DNA from: Clostridiales bacterium
GTDB taxonomy: Bacteria; Bacillota; Clostridia; Christensenellales; CAG-917
Assembly (NCBI GenBank): GCA_014799525.1
Contig: JAAVHW010000071.1
Coordinates: 1-5,094, forward strand
Direction: 5' to 3'
Length of the DNA: 5,094 bases
The notes beneath the pieces were generated by a model. The model was not told where the DNA came from and did no database searches. It was given only the letters and a program-made list of their open reading frames with translations. Shown here in pieces: positions 1 to 5,094 of the stretch. Position 1 is the first letter of the stretch. The number at the start of each line of letters is the position of its first letter. Position numbers and translations under genes: made by a program.

Positions 1-4
1 ACTG

Positions 5-81
5 TGGTGCGCCTGGAGAGACTCGAACCCCCGACACACGGCTTAGAAGGCCGTTGCTCTATCCTGCTGAGCTACAGGCTC
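5..81 (-). tRNA. tRNA-Arg, anticodon UCU (reads AGA)
   Basis: The minus strand folds as a complete 77-nt cloverleaf with an encoded CCA end (positions 5-7). The anticodon stem ACGGC/GCCGT encloses the loop CTTCTAA, so the anticodon is TCT at 45-47. The D-stem GCTC/GAGC and the T-loop TTCGAGT are standard. Two things are unusual. The second acceptor pair is A2 against G71 (positions 80 and 10), a mismatch where C2-G71 would be expected. The T-stem also contains two G-U wobbles (50-64 and 52-62). It lies 33 nt downstream of the tRNA-Gly gene and is probably cut from the same precursor. Identity is secure; full function is a little less certain because of the mismatch. Confidence 0.95.
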
Positions 82-114
82 AAACCTTTCGGCTTATAAC
101 ACTCAAAGAGTGAA

Positions 115-188
115 TGGAGCGGGTGATGGGAATCGGACCCACGCAATCAGCTTGGAAGGCTGAGATTCTACCATTGAACTACACCCGC
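115..188 (-). tRNA. tRNA-Gly, anticodon UCC (reads GGA)
   Basis: The minus strand gives a 74-nt cloverleaf with a perfect 7-bp acceptor stem GCGGGTG/CACCCGC, discriminator U73 and encoded CCA (115-117). The anticodon stem TCAGC/GCTGA encloses CTTCCAA, so the anticodon is TCC at 154-156. The T-loop reads TCCGATT instead of TTCGATT. Residue 55, normally the nearly invariant U converted to pseudouridine, is therefore C (window position 136). The D-stem ends in a G10-U25 wobble. It is the first gene of a two-tRNA transcript driven by the promoter at 243-271. Confidence 0.95.
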
Positions 189-242
189 ATAAATTGTGCC
201 AAACAGGTTGCCGTGCGCAATAGGCGCAACTGATGCTTGAAA

Positions 243-271
243 ATATTAGCATATTGTAGATTTTATGTCAA
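243..271 (-). promoter_or_regulatory. Strong sigma-70/SigA promoter of the tRNA-Gly/tRNA-Arg unit
   Basis: On the minus strand there is a perfect -35 TTGACA (266-271), a 17-bp spacer, and a -10 TAATAT (243-248) preceded by TGC, an extended -10 element. Transcription should begin near 236, leaving a leader of about 47 nt before the tRNA-Gly 5' end. The -35 box begins 5 bp beyond the yfcE stop codon, so the tRNAs have their own promoter and need not rely on read-through. The leader contains short inverted repeats (for example TGCGC 214-218 with GCGCA 224-228), whose role is unknown. Confidence 0.85.
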
Positions 272-276
272 CAAAT

Positions 277-744
277 TTATCCAATGTTTACAATTTTCGC
301 CGTTATCTTTCCGTTGTAGGCGGCGGCGAAGGCGTATGATGCCATTGAATTTTTGGGATAAGAGGGCGAGCCTGGGCAAATGAGCGTCACGCCGTCATAC
401 TCGTCTATGCGCGCGATATGCGTGTGTCCATAGAATGCGACGGTACATTCAAGCTCCTTGGCGCGCATGGCGAGCGGCAGTAAATCACGCTTTACGGAGT
501 AGCGGTCGCCGTGGGTGAGAAGCATTCGCACGCCCTCGACCTCAACCACCTTTTCGTCATCCAATATGCCTTGCACGTCGCAGTTGCCCTGAACGATATG
601 CAGGCGAGGATTGAACAGCACCTTGCCGAGTGCCGATGCTCCGTCGCCTAAAAAGAATACGAGGTTTGCTTCATCTATGACGGATAGAAGCTGCGCTGGA
701 AGAGGTGCGCTATGAGTGTCTGAAAAAGCGATTATGGTTTTCAT
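277..744 (-). CDS. yfcE: YfcE/MJ0936-family metallophosphoesterase (phosphodiesterase)
   Basis: Small calcineurin-like phosphodiesterase of 155 residues, predicted cytosolic, with two metal ions in the active site. Members of this family hydrolyse phosphodiester bonds in vitro; the cellular substrate is not established. Metal-ligand motifs appear in the expected order: SDTH (8-11, D9 and H11), LGD (32-34), GNCD (53-56), THGD (77-80) and GHTH (106-109), followed by the family signature PGSPSYP (124-130). The residue after the first motif is S rather than the usual G. An ATG nine codons upstream is in frame, but the start at 744 fits the family N-terminus (MKTIIAFSDTH) and has the Shine-Dalgarno AGAAGG (750-755) 5 nt before it. 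The start lies one base after the rdgB stop, so translation is probably coupled. B. subtilis has the same gene pair (ysnA-ysnB). No intrinsic terminator is visible after it. Confidence 0.93.
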   Translation of the reverse strand: MKTIIAFSDTHSAPLPAQLLSVIDEANLVFFLGDGASALGKVLFNPRLHIVQGNCDVQGILDDEKVVEVEGVRMLLTHGDRYSVKRDLLPLAMRAKELECTVAFYGHTHIARIDEYDGVTLICPGSPSYPKNSMASYAFAAAYNGKITAKIVNIG

Positions 745-745
745 A

Positions 746-1330
746 TCAGCCTTCTGCCTGCAGCTTCGCAAGCATAGCGCGCAGAGCGCGACCTCTGTGG
801 CTTACGCTGTTTTTTTCTTCTGCCGTAGCTTCTGCAAACGTCTTGCCAAGCTCGTCGGATATAAATAGGCTGTCATAGCCGAAGCCGCCGTTGCCGCGTT
901 CCTCAAAACCAATCTTGCCCTCAACTCTGCCTTCGGCGAGCAGGTACTTTCCGTCGGGATAACAAACCGCAATTACGGTGCTGAAATGAGCGGAGCGGTC
1001 TGTTGCCGTGCTAAGATTCTTCAGAAGCAATTCACGGTTTGCCTTGTCGTCATGTGCTTCGCCTGCGTAGCGAGCCGAGTATACGCCTGGTGCGCCATTC
1101 AAAGCGTCAACCATAAGCCCCGTGTCGTCTGCAAGCGACGGCATTCCGCTGAGTCTTGTTATCTCGCGCGCCTTGAGAAGTGCGTTTTCTTCAAGCGTAG
1201 TGCCCGTTTCCTCGACGTCTACGTCAATGCCAAGCTCCTTGAGAGAGAGAAGCTCCTCAAAGCTATCGCCAAGTATTGCGCGCATTTCCTGAATCTTATG
1301 CTGATTGTTGGTTGCAAGTGCAAGTTTCAT
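746..1330 (-). CDS. rdgB: XTP/dITP diphosphatase (RdgB/HAM1 family)
   Basis: House-cleaning nucleotide pyrophosphatase of 194 residues, the usual length for the family. It hydrolyses dITP, XTP and ITP to the monophosphate and pyrophosphate, keeping deaminated purines out of DNA and RNA; Mg2+-dependent and cytosolic. Visible motifs: TNNQHK (7-12, nucleotide phosphate binding), ETGTTLEENA (41-50, with the catalytic and metal-binding acidic residues), SLADDTGL (65-72), GAPGVYSARYAG (79-90), GFGYDSLF (149-156) and SHRGRAL (177-183), all intact. The start MKLALATNN is the family start, although its upstream region has only a weak GGGTT-like Shine-Dalgarno. It follows the transporter gene by 58 bp with no terminator and no clear promoter, so co-transcription is likely. 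Its last codons carry the ribosome binding site of yfcE. In B. subtilis the gene upstream of the orthologue is rph; here it is a phosphate transporter. Confidence 0.97.
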   Translation of the reverse strand: MKLALATNNQHKIQEMRAILGDSFEELLSLKELGIDVDVEETGTTLEENALLKAREITRLSGMPSLADDTGLMVDALNGAPGVYSARYAGEAHDDKANRELLLKNLSTATDRSAHFSTVIAVCYPDGKYLLAEGRVEGKIGFEERGNGGFGYDSLFISDELGKTFAEATAEEKNSVSHRGRALRAMLAKLQAEG

Positions 1331-1388
1331 ATATCTAACCCATTAAATTTATTTTCAATTGCTATAAAGAGAATCGCATGCATTTGTT

Positions 1389-3197
1389 TTATTTGTGCTT
1401 CTTTTTGTTCTTGCTGTTTTTGCTGCGATAGTATTTGTCTGCGTTTTGCGCCTTTTTCGTGTTTTGCGAGTGCGCGTTTGTCTGCGGTTGTACTGCGTAC
1501 GTCTGTATTGATTCAGCCACGTTCATGAAGTGGTCCGCGACACGCTCTGCATTTGAGGCGAGCGACATAAACTGTACGCCGATGTCAGAGGTGCAGATGC
1601 CTTCGTCAAGACGGCGGATATGGCTTTCCTGCATGCGGTCGGTGAAGTCGTCAATGCTTTCCTCAATCTCTTTTGCATCCTCGACAATGCGCAAATCGTT
1701 GGTGACGTACGCTTTCATAACCTCTTGATAGAGGTTGTCGATTAGCTGTTGCATATGGCGGATTTCCTCAATGGCGTCGTCGGAGAACTTTTCGTTTTCG
1801 GCGTGGAGGTTCTCGGCGTACTCAACGATGTTTTCCGCATAGTCGCCGACGCGCTCCAAGTCCGTAATAGTGTGGAAAGCGGATGACAAAAATTTGCGGT
1901 CGTTTTCGCTAAGCTCCAGCTTTGTGAGCTTGATGATAAACTTGACTATTTCCTTGTTCAAAAAGTTGAGCTCGTTTTCGTTATTGCGGAAGTTTTCCGT
2001 CTCGGAGAAGTCTATCTTGCAGATTATGTCACAAGCCAAGTCGAAGTTGTGCATAGCAAGCTCTGCCATATTGACAATTTCGTTTTTGGTCTGCTGTACT
2101 GCGATAGGCGGAGTGGACAGCAGGTGTTCGTCTATGTAATATAGACGGGGCGCGTTTGCGTCCTCTGGCTGCTTTTTGTCGGGAATGATTTTTGTGACGA
2201 GCTTTACAAGCAGGTTCGTAAGCGGCAGAATGAGTATAACCGTGACTACGTTGAATATCGTATGGAACATAGCCATCTGCGTGTTGAGTGCGTTGGGGAA
2301 CATTTTTGCAAATAGCGTTCCAAACGTAATCGCGCCTTTTGAGGCTAAGCGCATTATCATTCCAACGAGCATAAACATGATGACGCCGACCACGTTGAAG
2401 ATGAGGTGTACGAGGGCAGTGCGCTTTGCGTTCGTGCTGCTGCCAAAGCCTGCGATGATTGTAACCATACACGAACCGATGTTTGAACCGAGCGTGATGT
2501 AGATGCCTTGGTCCAAGGAGATGAGTCCCGAGAAAACCATTGATATAGCAAGAGACGTCATGACTGATGAGCTTTGAACGATAGCCGTCAGTACGGTGCC
2601 GATAAGCACGAGCAGAAGCGGATTTGAGATTGAAGCGAGGAAGGTTTTTACGGCGTCAAGCTCTGCAAAGACTTCCATTGAGCCGCTCATTAAATAAAGT
2701 CCGACAAAGAGCATGCCGAAGCCTGCAAGTATACCGCCGATTTTTCTTAGAGAATCCTTTTTGGCAAATAGAGTGATAAATGCTCCAATGCCGGCGAATG
2801 CTGAGAATATAACGGTTGTCGATATGGTTGAACCGAAAAGACCAAGCGCAACGATTTGACCCGTAATGGTTGTACCGATGTTTGCGCCCATTATGATTGT
2901 GGTTGCCTGCGCCAACGTCATTATACCAGCGTTGACAAAACCAATCACCATGACCGTCGTTGCGCCCGAGCTTTGAATTGCGGCTGTTGCGACAGTGCCG
3001 ATACCAACGCCTACGAGCTTACTTTTTGAGGTCTTTGCAAAAAGCGCTTTGAGTTTGTTTGAGCCGAGTGCCTCGAGACTTGAGCTCATAAGCTTACACG
3101 CAACGAGAAATACGCCGATACCTGCAATCAACATTAGAAGTGAAGTTGCGACGTCACTTGCGCTCATCCCTTGTGCCGATAAAAGTGAAGTGTACAT
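1389..3197 (-). CDS. Na+/phosphate cotransporter (NptA/YjbB type) with C-terminal PhoU domain
   Basis: Membrane protein of 602 residues from the chosen start, in the Na/Pi-cotransporter family (COG1283 type). The N-terminal half (about residues 10-340) is hydrophobic, with several transmembrane helices and the family's inverted duplication: QSSGATT (75-81) followed by GANIGTT in the first repeat, and QSSSV (208-212) followed by GSNIGS in the second. The C-terminal part (about 376-566) is a PhoU domain with two E-R-V-x-D metal-binding motifs (ERVGD near 448, ERVAD near 551). A hydrophilic tail very rich in Lys, Asn and Ser ends the protein. The family moves phosphate with sodium; related E. 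coli YjbB exports phosphate, so direction is uncertain. The reading frame is open to 3329, but that extension lies in the leader hairpins and promoter. The ATG at 3197 has AAAGGA (3201-3206) just upstream; alternatives are 3212 and 3167. Confidence 0.93.
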   Translation of the reverse strand: MYTSLLSAQGMSASDVATSLLMLIAGIGVFLVACKLMSSSLEALGSNKLKALFAKTSKSKLVGVGIGTVATAAIQSSGATTVMVIGFVNAGIMTLAQATTIIMGANIGTTITGQIVALGLFGSTISTTVIFSAFAGIGAFITLFAKKDSLRKIGGILAGFGMLFVGLYLMSGSMEVFAELDAVKTFLASISNPLLLVLIGTVLTAIVQSSSVMTSLAISMVFSGLISLDQGIYITLGSNIGSCMVTIIAGFGSSTNAKRTALVHLIFNVVGVIMFMLVGMIMRLASKGAITFGTLFAKMFPNALNTQMAMFHTIFNVVTVILILPLTNLLVKLVTKIIPDKKQPEDANAPRLYYIDEHLLSTPPIAVQQTKNEIVNMAELAMHNFDLACDIICKIDFSETENFRNNENELNFLNKEIVKFIIKLTKLELSENDRKFLSSAFHTITDLERVGDYAENIVEYAENLHAENEKFSDDAIEEIRHMQQLIDNLYQEVMKAYVTNDLRIVEDAKEIEESIDDFTDRMQESHIRRLDEGICTSDIGVQFMSLASNAERVADHFMNVAESIQTYAVQPQTNAHSQNTKKAQNADKYYRSKNSKNKKKHK

Positions 3198-3200
3198 ATA

Positions 3201-3206
3201 TCCTTT
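3201..3206 (-). promoter_or_regulatory. Ribosome binding site deciding the transporter start
   Basis: The minus strand reads AAAGGA, then three bases, then ATG at 3197. The spacing is short but this is the best site near any in-frame start. The ATG at 3212 has no good purine-rich site at normal distance, and the ATG at 3167 has AAGGG directly touching it, which is too close. Confidence 0.6.
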
Positions 3207-3218
3207 ATGCATTACGCC

Positions 3219-3251
3219 CGTACGCCTTACGGTCGTGCCGCTTGGCGTACG
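3219..3251 (-). promoter_or_regulatory. Leader hairpin upstream of the transporter
   Basis: Perfect 8-bp inverted repeat: CGTACGCC at 3219-3226 and GGCGTACG at 3244-3251. The 17-nt loop can add a further CGG/CCG stem. In the predicted transporter mRNA this GC-rich hairpin ends 12 nt before the Shine-Dalgarno site. No U-tract follows, so it is not an intrinsic terminator. A role in mRNA stability or translation control is inference. A 12-bp palindrome CGCGTATACGCG (3250-3261) adjoins it. Confidence 0.55.
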
Positions 3252-3272
3252 CGTATACGCGCGTTGTTTACT

Positions 3273-3290
3273 TACTTGCATTTGCAAGTA
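3273..3290. promoter_or_regulatory. 18-bp palindrome over the predicted transporter transcription start (candidate operator)
   Basis: TACTTGCA (3273-3280), two central T bases, then TGCAAGTA (3283-3290) form a perfect inverted repeat. Relative to the predicted -10 box (3292-3297) it covers about -5 to +13, a classical position for a repressor site. The regulator is unknown, and I do not recognise the motif as a PhoP box. It could instead act as a small 5'-end RNA hairpin. Confidence 0.5.
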
Positions 3291-3291
3291 T

Positions 3292-3320
3292 ATAATAATA
3301 CTATCAAAATTTTTGACCAA
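3292..3320 (-). promoter_or_regulatory. Predicted sigma-70/SigA promoter of the transporter (possibly transporter-rdgB-yfcE operon)
   Basis: On the minus strand the -35 is TTGGTC (3315-3320, weak, 3 of 6 consensus bases), the spacer is exactly 17 bp, and the -10 is TATTAT (3292-3297, 5 of 6). Transcription would start near 3285, giving a leader of about 88 nt that contains the hairpin at 3219-3251. The AT-rich setting allows other -10 choices, so the exact boxes are uncertain. A weak -35 together with an overlapping palindrome suggests a regulated promoter. Confidence 0.5.
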
Positions 3321-3399
3321 AGTAAACAATTATCAATCAACAATATTTAGCAAGCGTGTTTAGCGGTTTTTAGGAATAATGGAGAGGAAATAATGTAAA

Positions 3400-3412
3400 A
3401 CACGATAAGTGT
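3400..3412. repeat. Variant copy of the 13-bp palindromic repeat
   Basis: ACACGATAAGTGT differs by one base from the two copies at 3522-3549. Flanking bases still allow an AACAC/GTGTT hairpin. Like the first paired copy, it is preceded by TAAA. It lies 122 bp from that copy. Confidence 0.6.
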
Positions 3413-3426
3413 TCGTATAATTTTAG

Positions 3427-3470
3427 CGTCTTGTGGCGTAGGTTGCACGGTGAGCAATCCGCACAAGATG
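3427..3470. other. 44-nt stem-loop, possible structured RNA
   Basis: CGTCTTGTG (3427-3435) pairs with CACAAGATG (3462-3470), nine pairs including one G-U. Inside it GGTTGC (3441-3446) pairs with GCAATC (3454-3459), with one G-U and a 7-nt loop. The strand at 3454-3461 (GCAATCCG) can instead pair perfectly with CGGATTGC at 3484-3491. The two folds exclude each other. No T-run follows on either strand, so it is not a standard terminator. The transcribed strand is unknown. Confidence 0.45.
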
Positions 3471-3519
3471 TGGTTGTAATTTTCGGATTGCGAGTCCCAA
3501 TATAAGGCGGATTTATCTA

Positions 3520-3551
3520 AAACACGATACGTGTAGACACGATACGTGTTT
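3520..3551. repeat. Tandem pair of 13-bp palindromes forming one long hairpin
   Basis: ACACGATACGTGT occurs at 3522-3534 and again at 3537-3549, a 15-bp period. Each copy is a palindrome (ACACG, ATA, CGTGT). Together they can form one stem: 3520-3526 with 3545-3551 (7 bp), an ATA/ATA internal loop, then 3530-3534 with 3537-3541. Read on the minus strand the stem runs into TTTTAGAT about 110 nt after the dinB stop, so it may serve as a weak dinB terminator. Alternatively the copies are protein-binding sites or a small dispersed genomic repeat. Confidence 0.65.
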
Positions 3552-3630
3552 CAAATTATGCAAAATATATGACCAAACAGTGTTCATTGAAGCAATAACG
3601 AAAATTTCTGAATTTGGATTTTTGAGAGTC

Positions 3631-4866
3631 TTATGAATTCTTGGATTGGTGGAAGGGGCGGAAATCGTCATCGTCGTGGAGGTTGCCTGTAAGCGTGTCG
3701 CCCACAAGCAATCCGCGCTTTACGGAGTTGTAGCCGTACTTGCCGCGTATCTTGTCAATGCTTTCTTCAAGCTTTCCCTGCTTATCGTCGGGGTCATCAA
3801 AAAGAGTGAATTGCATTTCCATTTTATCGCCAAGCCTATGCGCGCCTACGGTGATAGCGCGAAGGGGAGCGTTGAAGCTGTGCATTTGCAAAAGCAAATT
3901 CATTGCGACCTGCGCTATATCCGAGGCGTTTGCGGTAGGGGAAAGCAAGGACGTCTGCTTTGACACCCACCTTAAATTTGGGTCTTTGATTGAAAGGTTT
4001 ACGCCGCTTGCAACAAGGTTGTATTGGCGGAGCCTTGTTGCAACCATTTCCGAAAGAGCATAGACGACTATCTTTGCCTCGTCCACGTTTTGAATATCTC
4101 TTGGCGTAGTCGTGCCGTTGGATACGCTTTTGGGGATTTGCCTGTCGTAGTATTTGCGCACGCTGCCCGTTTCTATGCCGAGGGCGGCGTTTACAAGGTT
4201 GTCTGCAATCACGCCGAAGTGATAGCGAAGCATAGTCCTGTCCGCTTTTGAAAGCTCCTCGATGGTGTGGATGTTGAGCGATTCAAGCTTCTCGGCAGTA
4301 CGCTTTCCCACCATAATCATTTCGGAGGGATGCAGCTTGCCGATAACGTTCATATAGTTTTGTCTGTCAAGCACGGTCGTTGCGTCGGGCTTTTTCAAAT
4401 CGCTTCCAAGCTTTGCAAGGGCTTTTGTAAAGGATACGCCGACGGAGATGGTCAAGCCAGTTTCGTGCTTTACTCGCTCACGAAGCTCGTCCGCAATCTG
4501 CTTGCCGTCGCCAAACAGGTTTTTTGAGCCCGTCACGTCAAGCCAGCATTCGTCTATGCCGAAGCTTTCCACCATATCCGTATACGAGGTGTAAATGTTG
4601 AAAACCTGCTTTGAGATTTTGACGTACTCGTCAAAGTGAGGCGCGACAAAGACGATATTCGGGCATTTCTGCTTGGATATCCAAATCGCTTCGCCCGTCT
4701 GAACGCCTGCCTGCTTTGCAAGCTGATTTTTTGCAAGCACGATGCCGTGGCGCATCTCGGGATTTCCGCAAACGGCAAGTGGCAGCTCGTCATATTCGGG
4801 ATGCATCTTCTGTTCTACCGAAGCGTAGAAATTATTCAAGTCGCAATGCAGAATTGTTTTGTCCAC
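3631..4866 (-). CDS. dinB: DNA polymerase IV (Y-family translesion polymerase DinB)
   Basis: Error-prone translesion polymerase of 411 residues from the chosen start; it extends primers past damaged bases and lacks proofreading. The palm motif HCDLNNFYASVE (7-18) carries catalytic D9 and the steric-gate F13 that excludes ribonucleotides. GIDECWLD (103-110) carries D105 and E106. The conserved GVSFTKALAKLGSDLKKPDA block lies at 143-162, then a helix-hairpin-helix thumb near 185-230, and the little finger from about 245 to 350. QFTLF (352-356) fits a QxxLF sliding-clamp motif, placed before a C-terminal tail as in other Firmicutes versions. The frame is open to a GTG at 4953 (440 residues) and has an ATG at 4926, but those extra residues resemble nothing in the family, lack Shine-Dalgarno sites and overlap two promoters. 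The GTG at 4866 gives the family start (V/M)DKTILHCD and coincides with the predicted transcription start. Confidence 0.96.
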   Translation of the reverse strand: MDKTILHCDLNNFYASVEQKMHPEYDELPLAVCGNPEMRHGIVLAKNQLAKQAGVQTGEAIWISKQKCPNIVFVAPHFDEYVKISKQVFNIYTSYTDMVESFGIDECWLDVTGSKNLFGDGKQIADELRERVKHETGLTISVGVSFTKALAKLGSDLKKPDATTVLDRQNYMNVIGKLHPSEMIMVGKRTAEKLESLNIHTIEELSKADRTMLRYHFGVIADNLVNAALGIETGSVRKYYDRQIPKSVSNGTTTPRDIQNVDEAKIVVYALSEMVATRLRQYNLVASGVNLSIKDPNLRWVSKQTSLLSPTANASDIAQVAMNLLLQMHSFNAPLRAITVGAHRLGDKMEMQFTLFDDPDDKQGKLEESIDKIRGKYGYNSVKRGLLVGDTLTGNLHDDDDFRPFHQSKNS

Positions 4867-4872
4867 GCATTG

Positions 4873-4890
4873 ATTATATACAATTTTGTC

Positions 4891-4901
<11 letters not shown>
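4873..4901 (-). promoter_or_regulatory. Predicted dinB promoter, placing +1 at the GTG start codon
   Basis: On the minus strand the -10 is a perfect TATAAT (4873-4878), the spacer 17 bp and the -35 TTGTTT (4896-4901, 3 of 6). The -10 ends six bases before the G of the GTG at 4866, so transcription would begin at the start codon itself. No Shine-Dalgarno lies before that GTG, which agrees with a leaderless message. The -35 box overlaps that of the divergent galE promoter. Confidence 0.6.

Positions 4902-5094
<193 letters not shown>

Larger units (their letters stand above)
3321..3630. other. Gene-free intergenic region with palindromes and hairpins
   Basis: About 310 bp between the end of dinB and the transporter promoter. 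I found no convincing coding sequence: open frames are short, lack family similarity, or overlap dinB in another frame. The region holds three copies of a 13-bp palindrome (3400-3412, 3522-3534, 3537-3549), a 44-nt hairpin (3427-3470) and a further inverted repeat (3454-3461 with 3484-3491). It is AT-rich apart from these elements. A small RNA gene or a dinB 3' untranslated region are both possible; nothing matches an RNA family that I recognise. Confidence 0.7.

Noticed and set aside
1331..1388. Possible terminator or promoter between the transporter and rdgB
   Set aside because: There is no stem followed by a T-run. The only TTGAAA-like -35 would place transcription inside rdgB, so neither is supported.
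986..1528. Long plus-strand open frame opposite rdgB and the transporter end
   Set aside because: It is the antisense shadow of two clear genes, is rich in Cys and Phe as expected from reverse reading, and has no family motif.
3198..3329. Upstream extension of the transporter reading frame by up to 44 codons
   Set aside because: It is low-quality sequence covering the promoter, palindrome and leader hairpins; the hydrophobic transporter start follows the ATG at 3197.
3381..3396. Plus-strand GGAGAGG followed by ATG and an immediate TAA stop
   Set aside because: It looks like a ribosome site with a start-stop codon pair, but no promoter or downstream plus-strand gene supports it, so chance is the simplest explanation.
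3513..3707. 64-codon minus-strand open frame overlapping the end of dinB
   Set aside because: It overlaps dinB in another frame, shows no recognisable motif and covers the palindromic repeats.

Overview
The window looks like ordinary chromosomal DNA from a low- to mid-GC Gram-positive bacterium, most likely a member of the Clostridia. This rests on three things: sigma-70/SigA-type promoters, purine-rich Shine-Dalgarno sites, and Firmicutes-like protein versions (a DinB with an internal clamp-binding motif, and an rdgB-yfcE pair like ysnA-ysnB of Bacillus subtilis). I cannot name a genus. I see no transposase, integrase, CRISPR array, toxin-antitoxin pair or phage gene.

Layout, left to right. 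Positions 5-188 hold two CCA-encoding tRNA genes on the minus strand, tRNA-Gly(UCC) then tRNA-Arg(UCU) in transcription order, with a strong promoter at 243-271. Positions 277-3197 hold three minus-strand genes: a Na+/phosphate cotransporter with a C-terminal PhoU domain, then rdgB (XTP/dITP diphosphatase), then a YfcE/MJ0936-type phosphodiesterase whose start lies one base after the rdgB stop. The transporter has its own promoter (3292-3320), an 18-bp palindrome over the predicted transcription start, and a strong hairpin in its leader. Positions 3321-3630 are a gene-free stretch with three copies of a 13-bp palindrome and a long hairpin. Positions 3631-4866 are dinB (DNA polymerase IV) on the minus strand. 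From 4979 to the window edge is the start of galE (UDP-glucose 4-epimerase) on the plus strand, preceded by a good Shine-Dalgarno site and a consensus promoter.

How the parts relate. rdgB and yfcE are almost certainly translated from one message, probably together with the transporter, because no terminator or clear promoter separates them. dinB and galE are divergent. Their predicted promoters share the -35 region, and the predicted dinB transcript starts exactly at the GTG codon that matches the family start, so dinB may be translated from a leaderless mRNA.

The protein-coding genes are all well-known families, and no new multi-gene system is visible. The points worth a second look are regulatory or RNA-level: the leaderless dinB, the shared divergent promoter, the palindromes and hairpins around the transporter and in the 3321-3630 gap, and unusual bases in both tRNAs.
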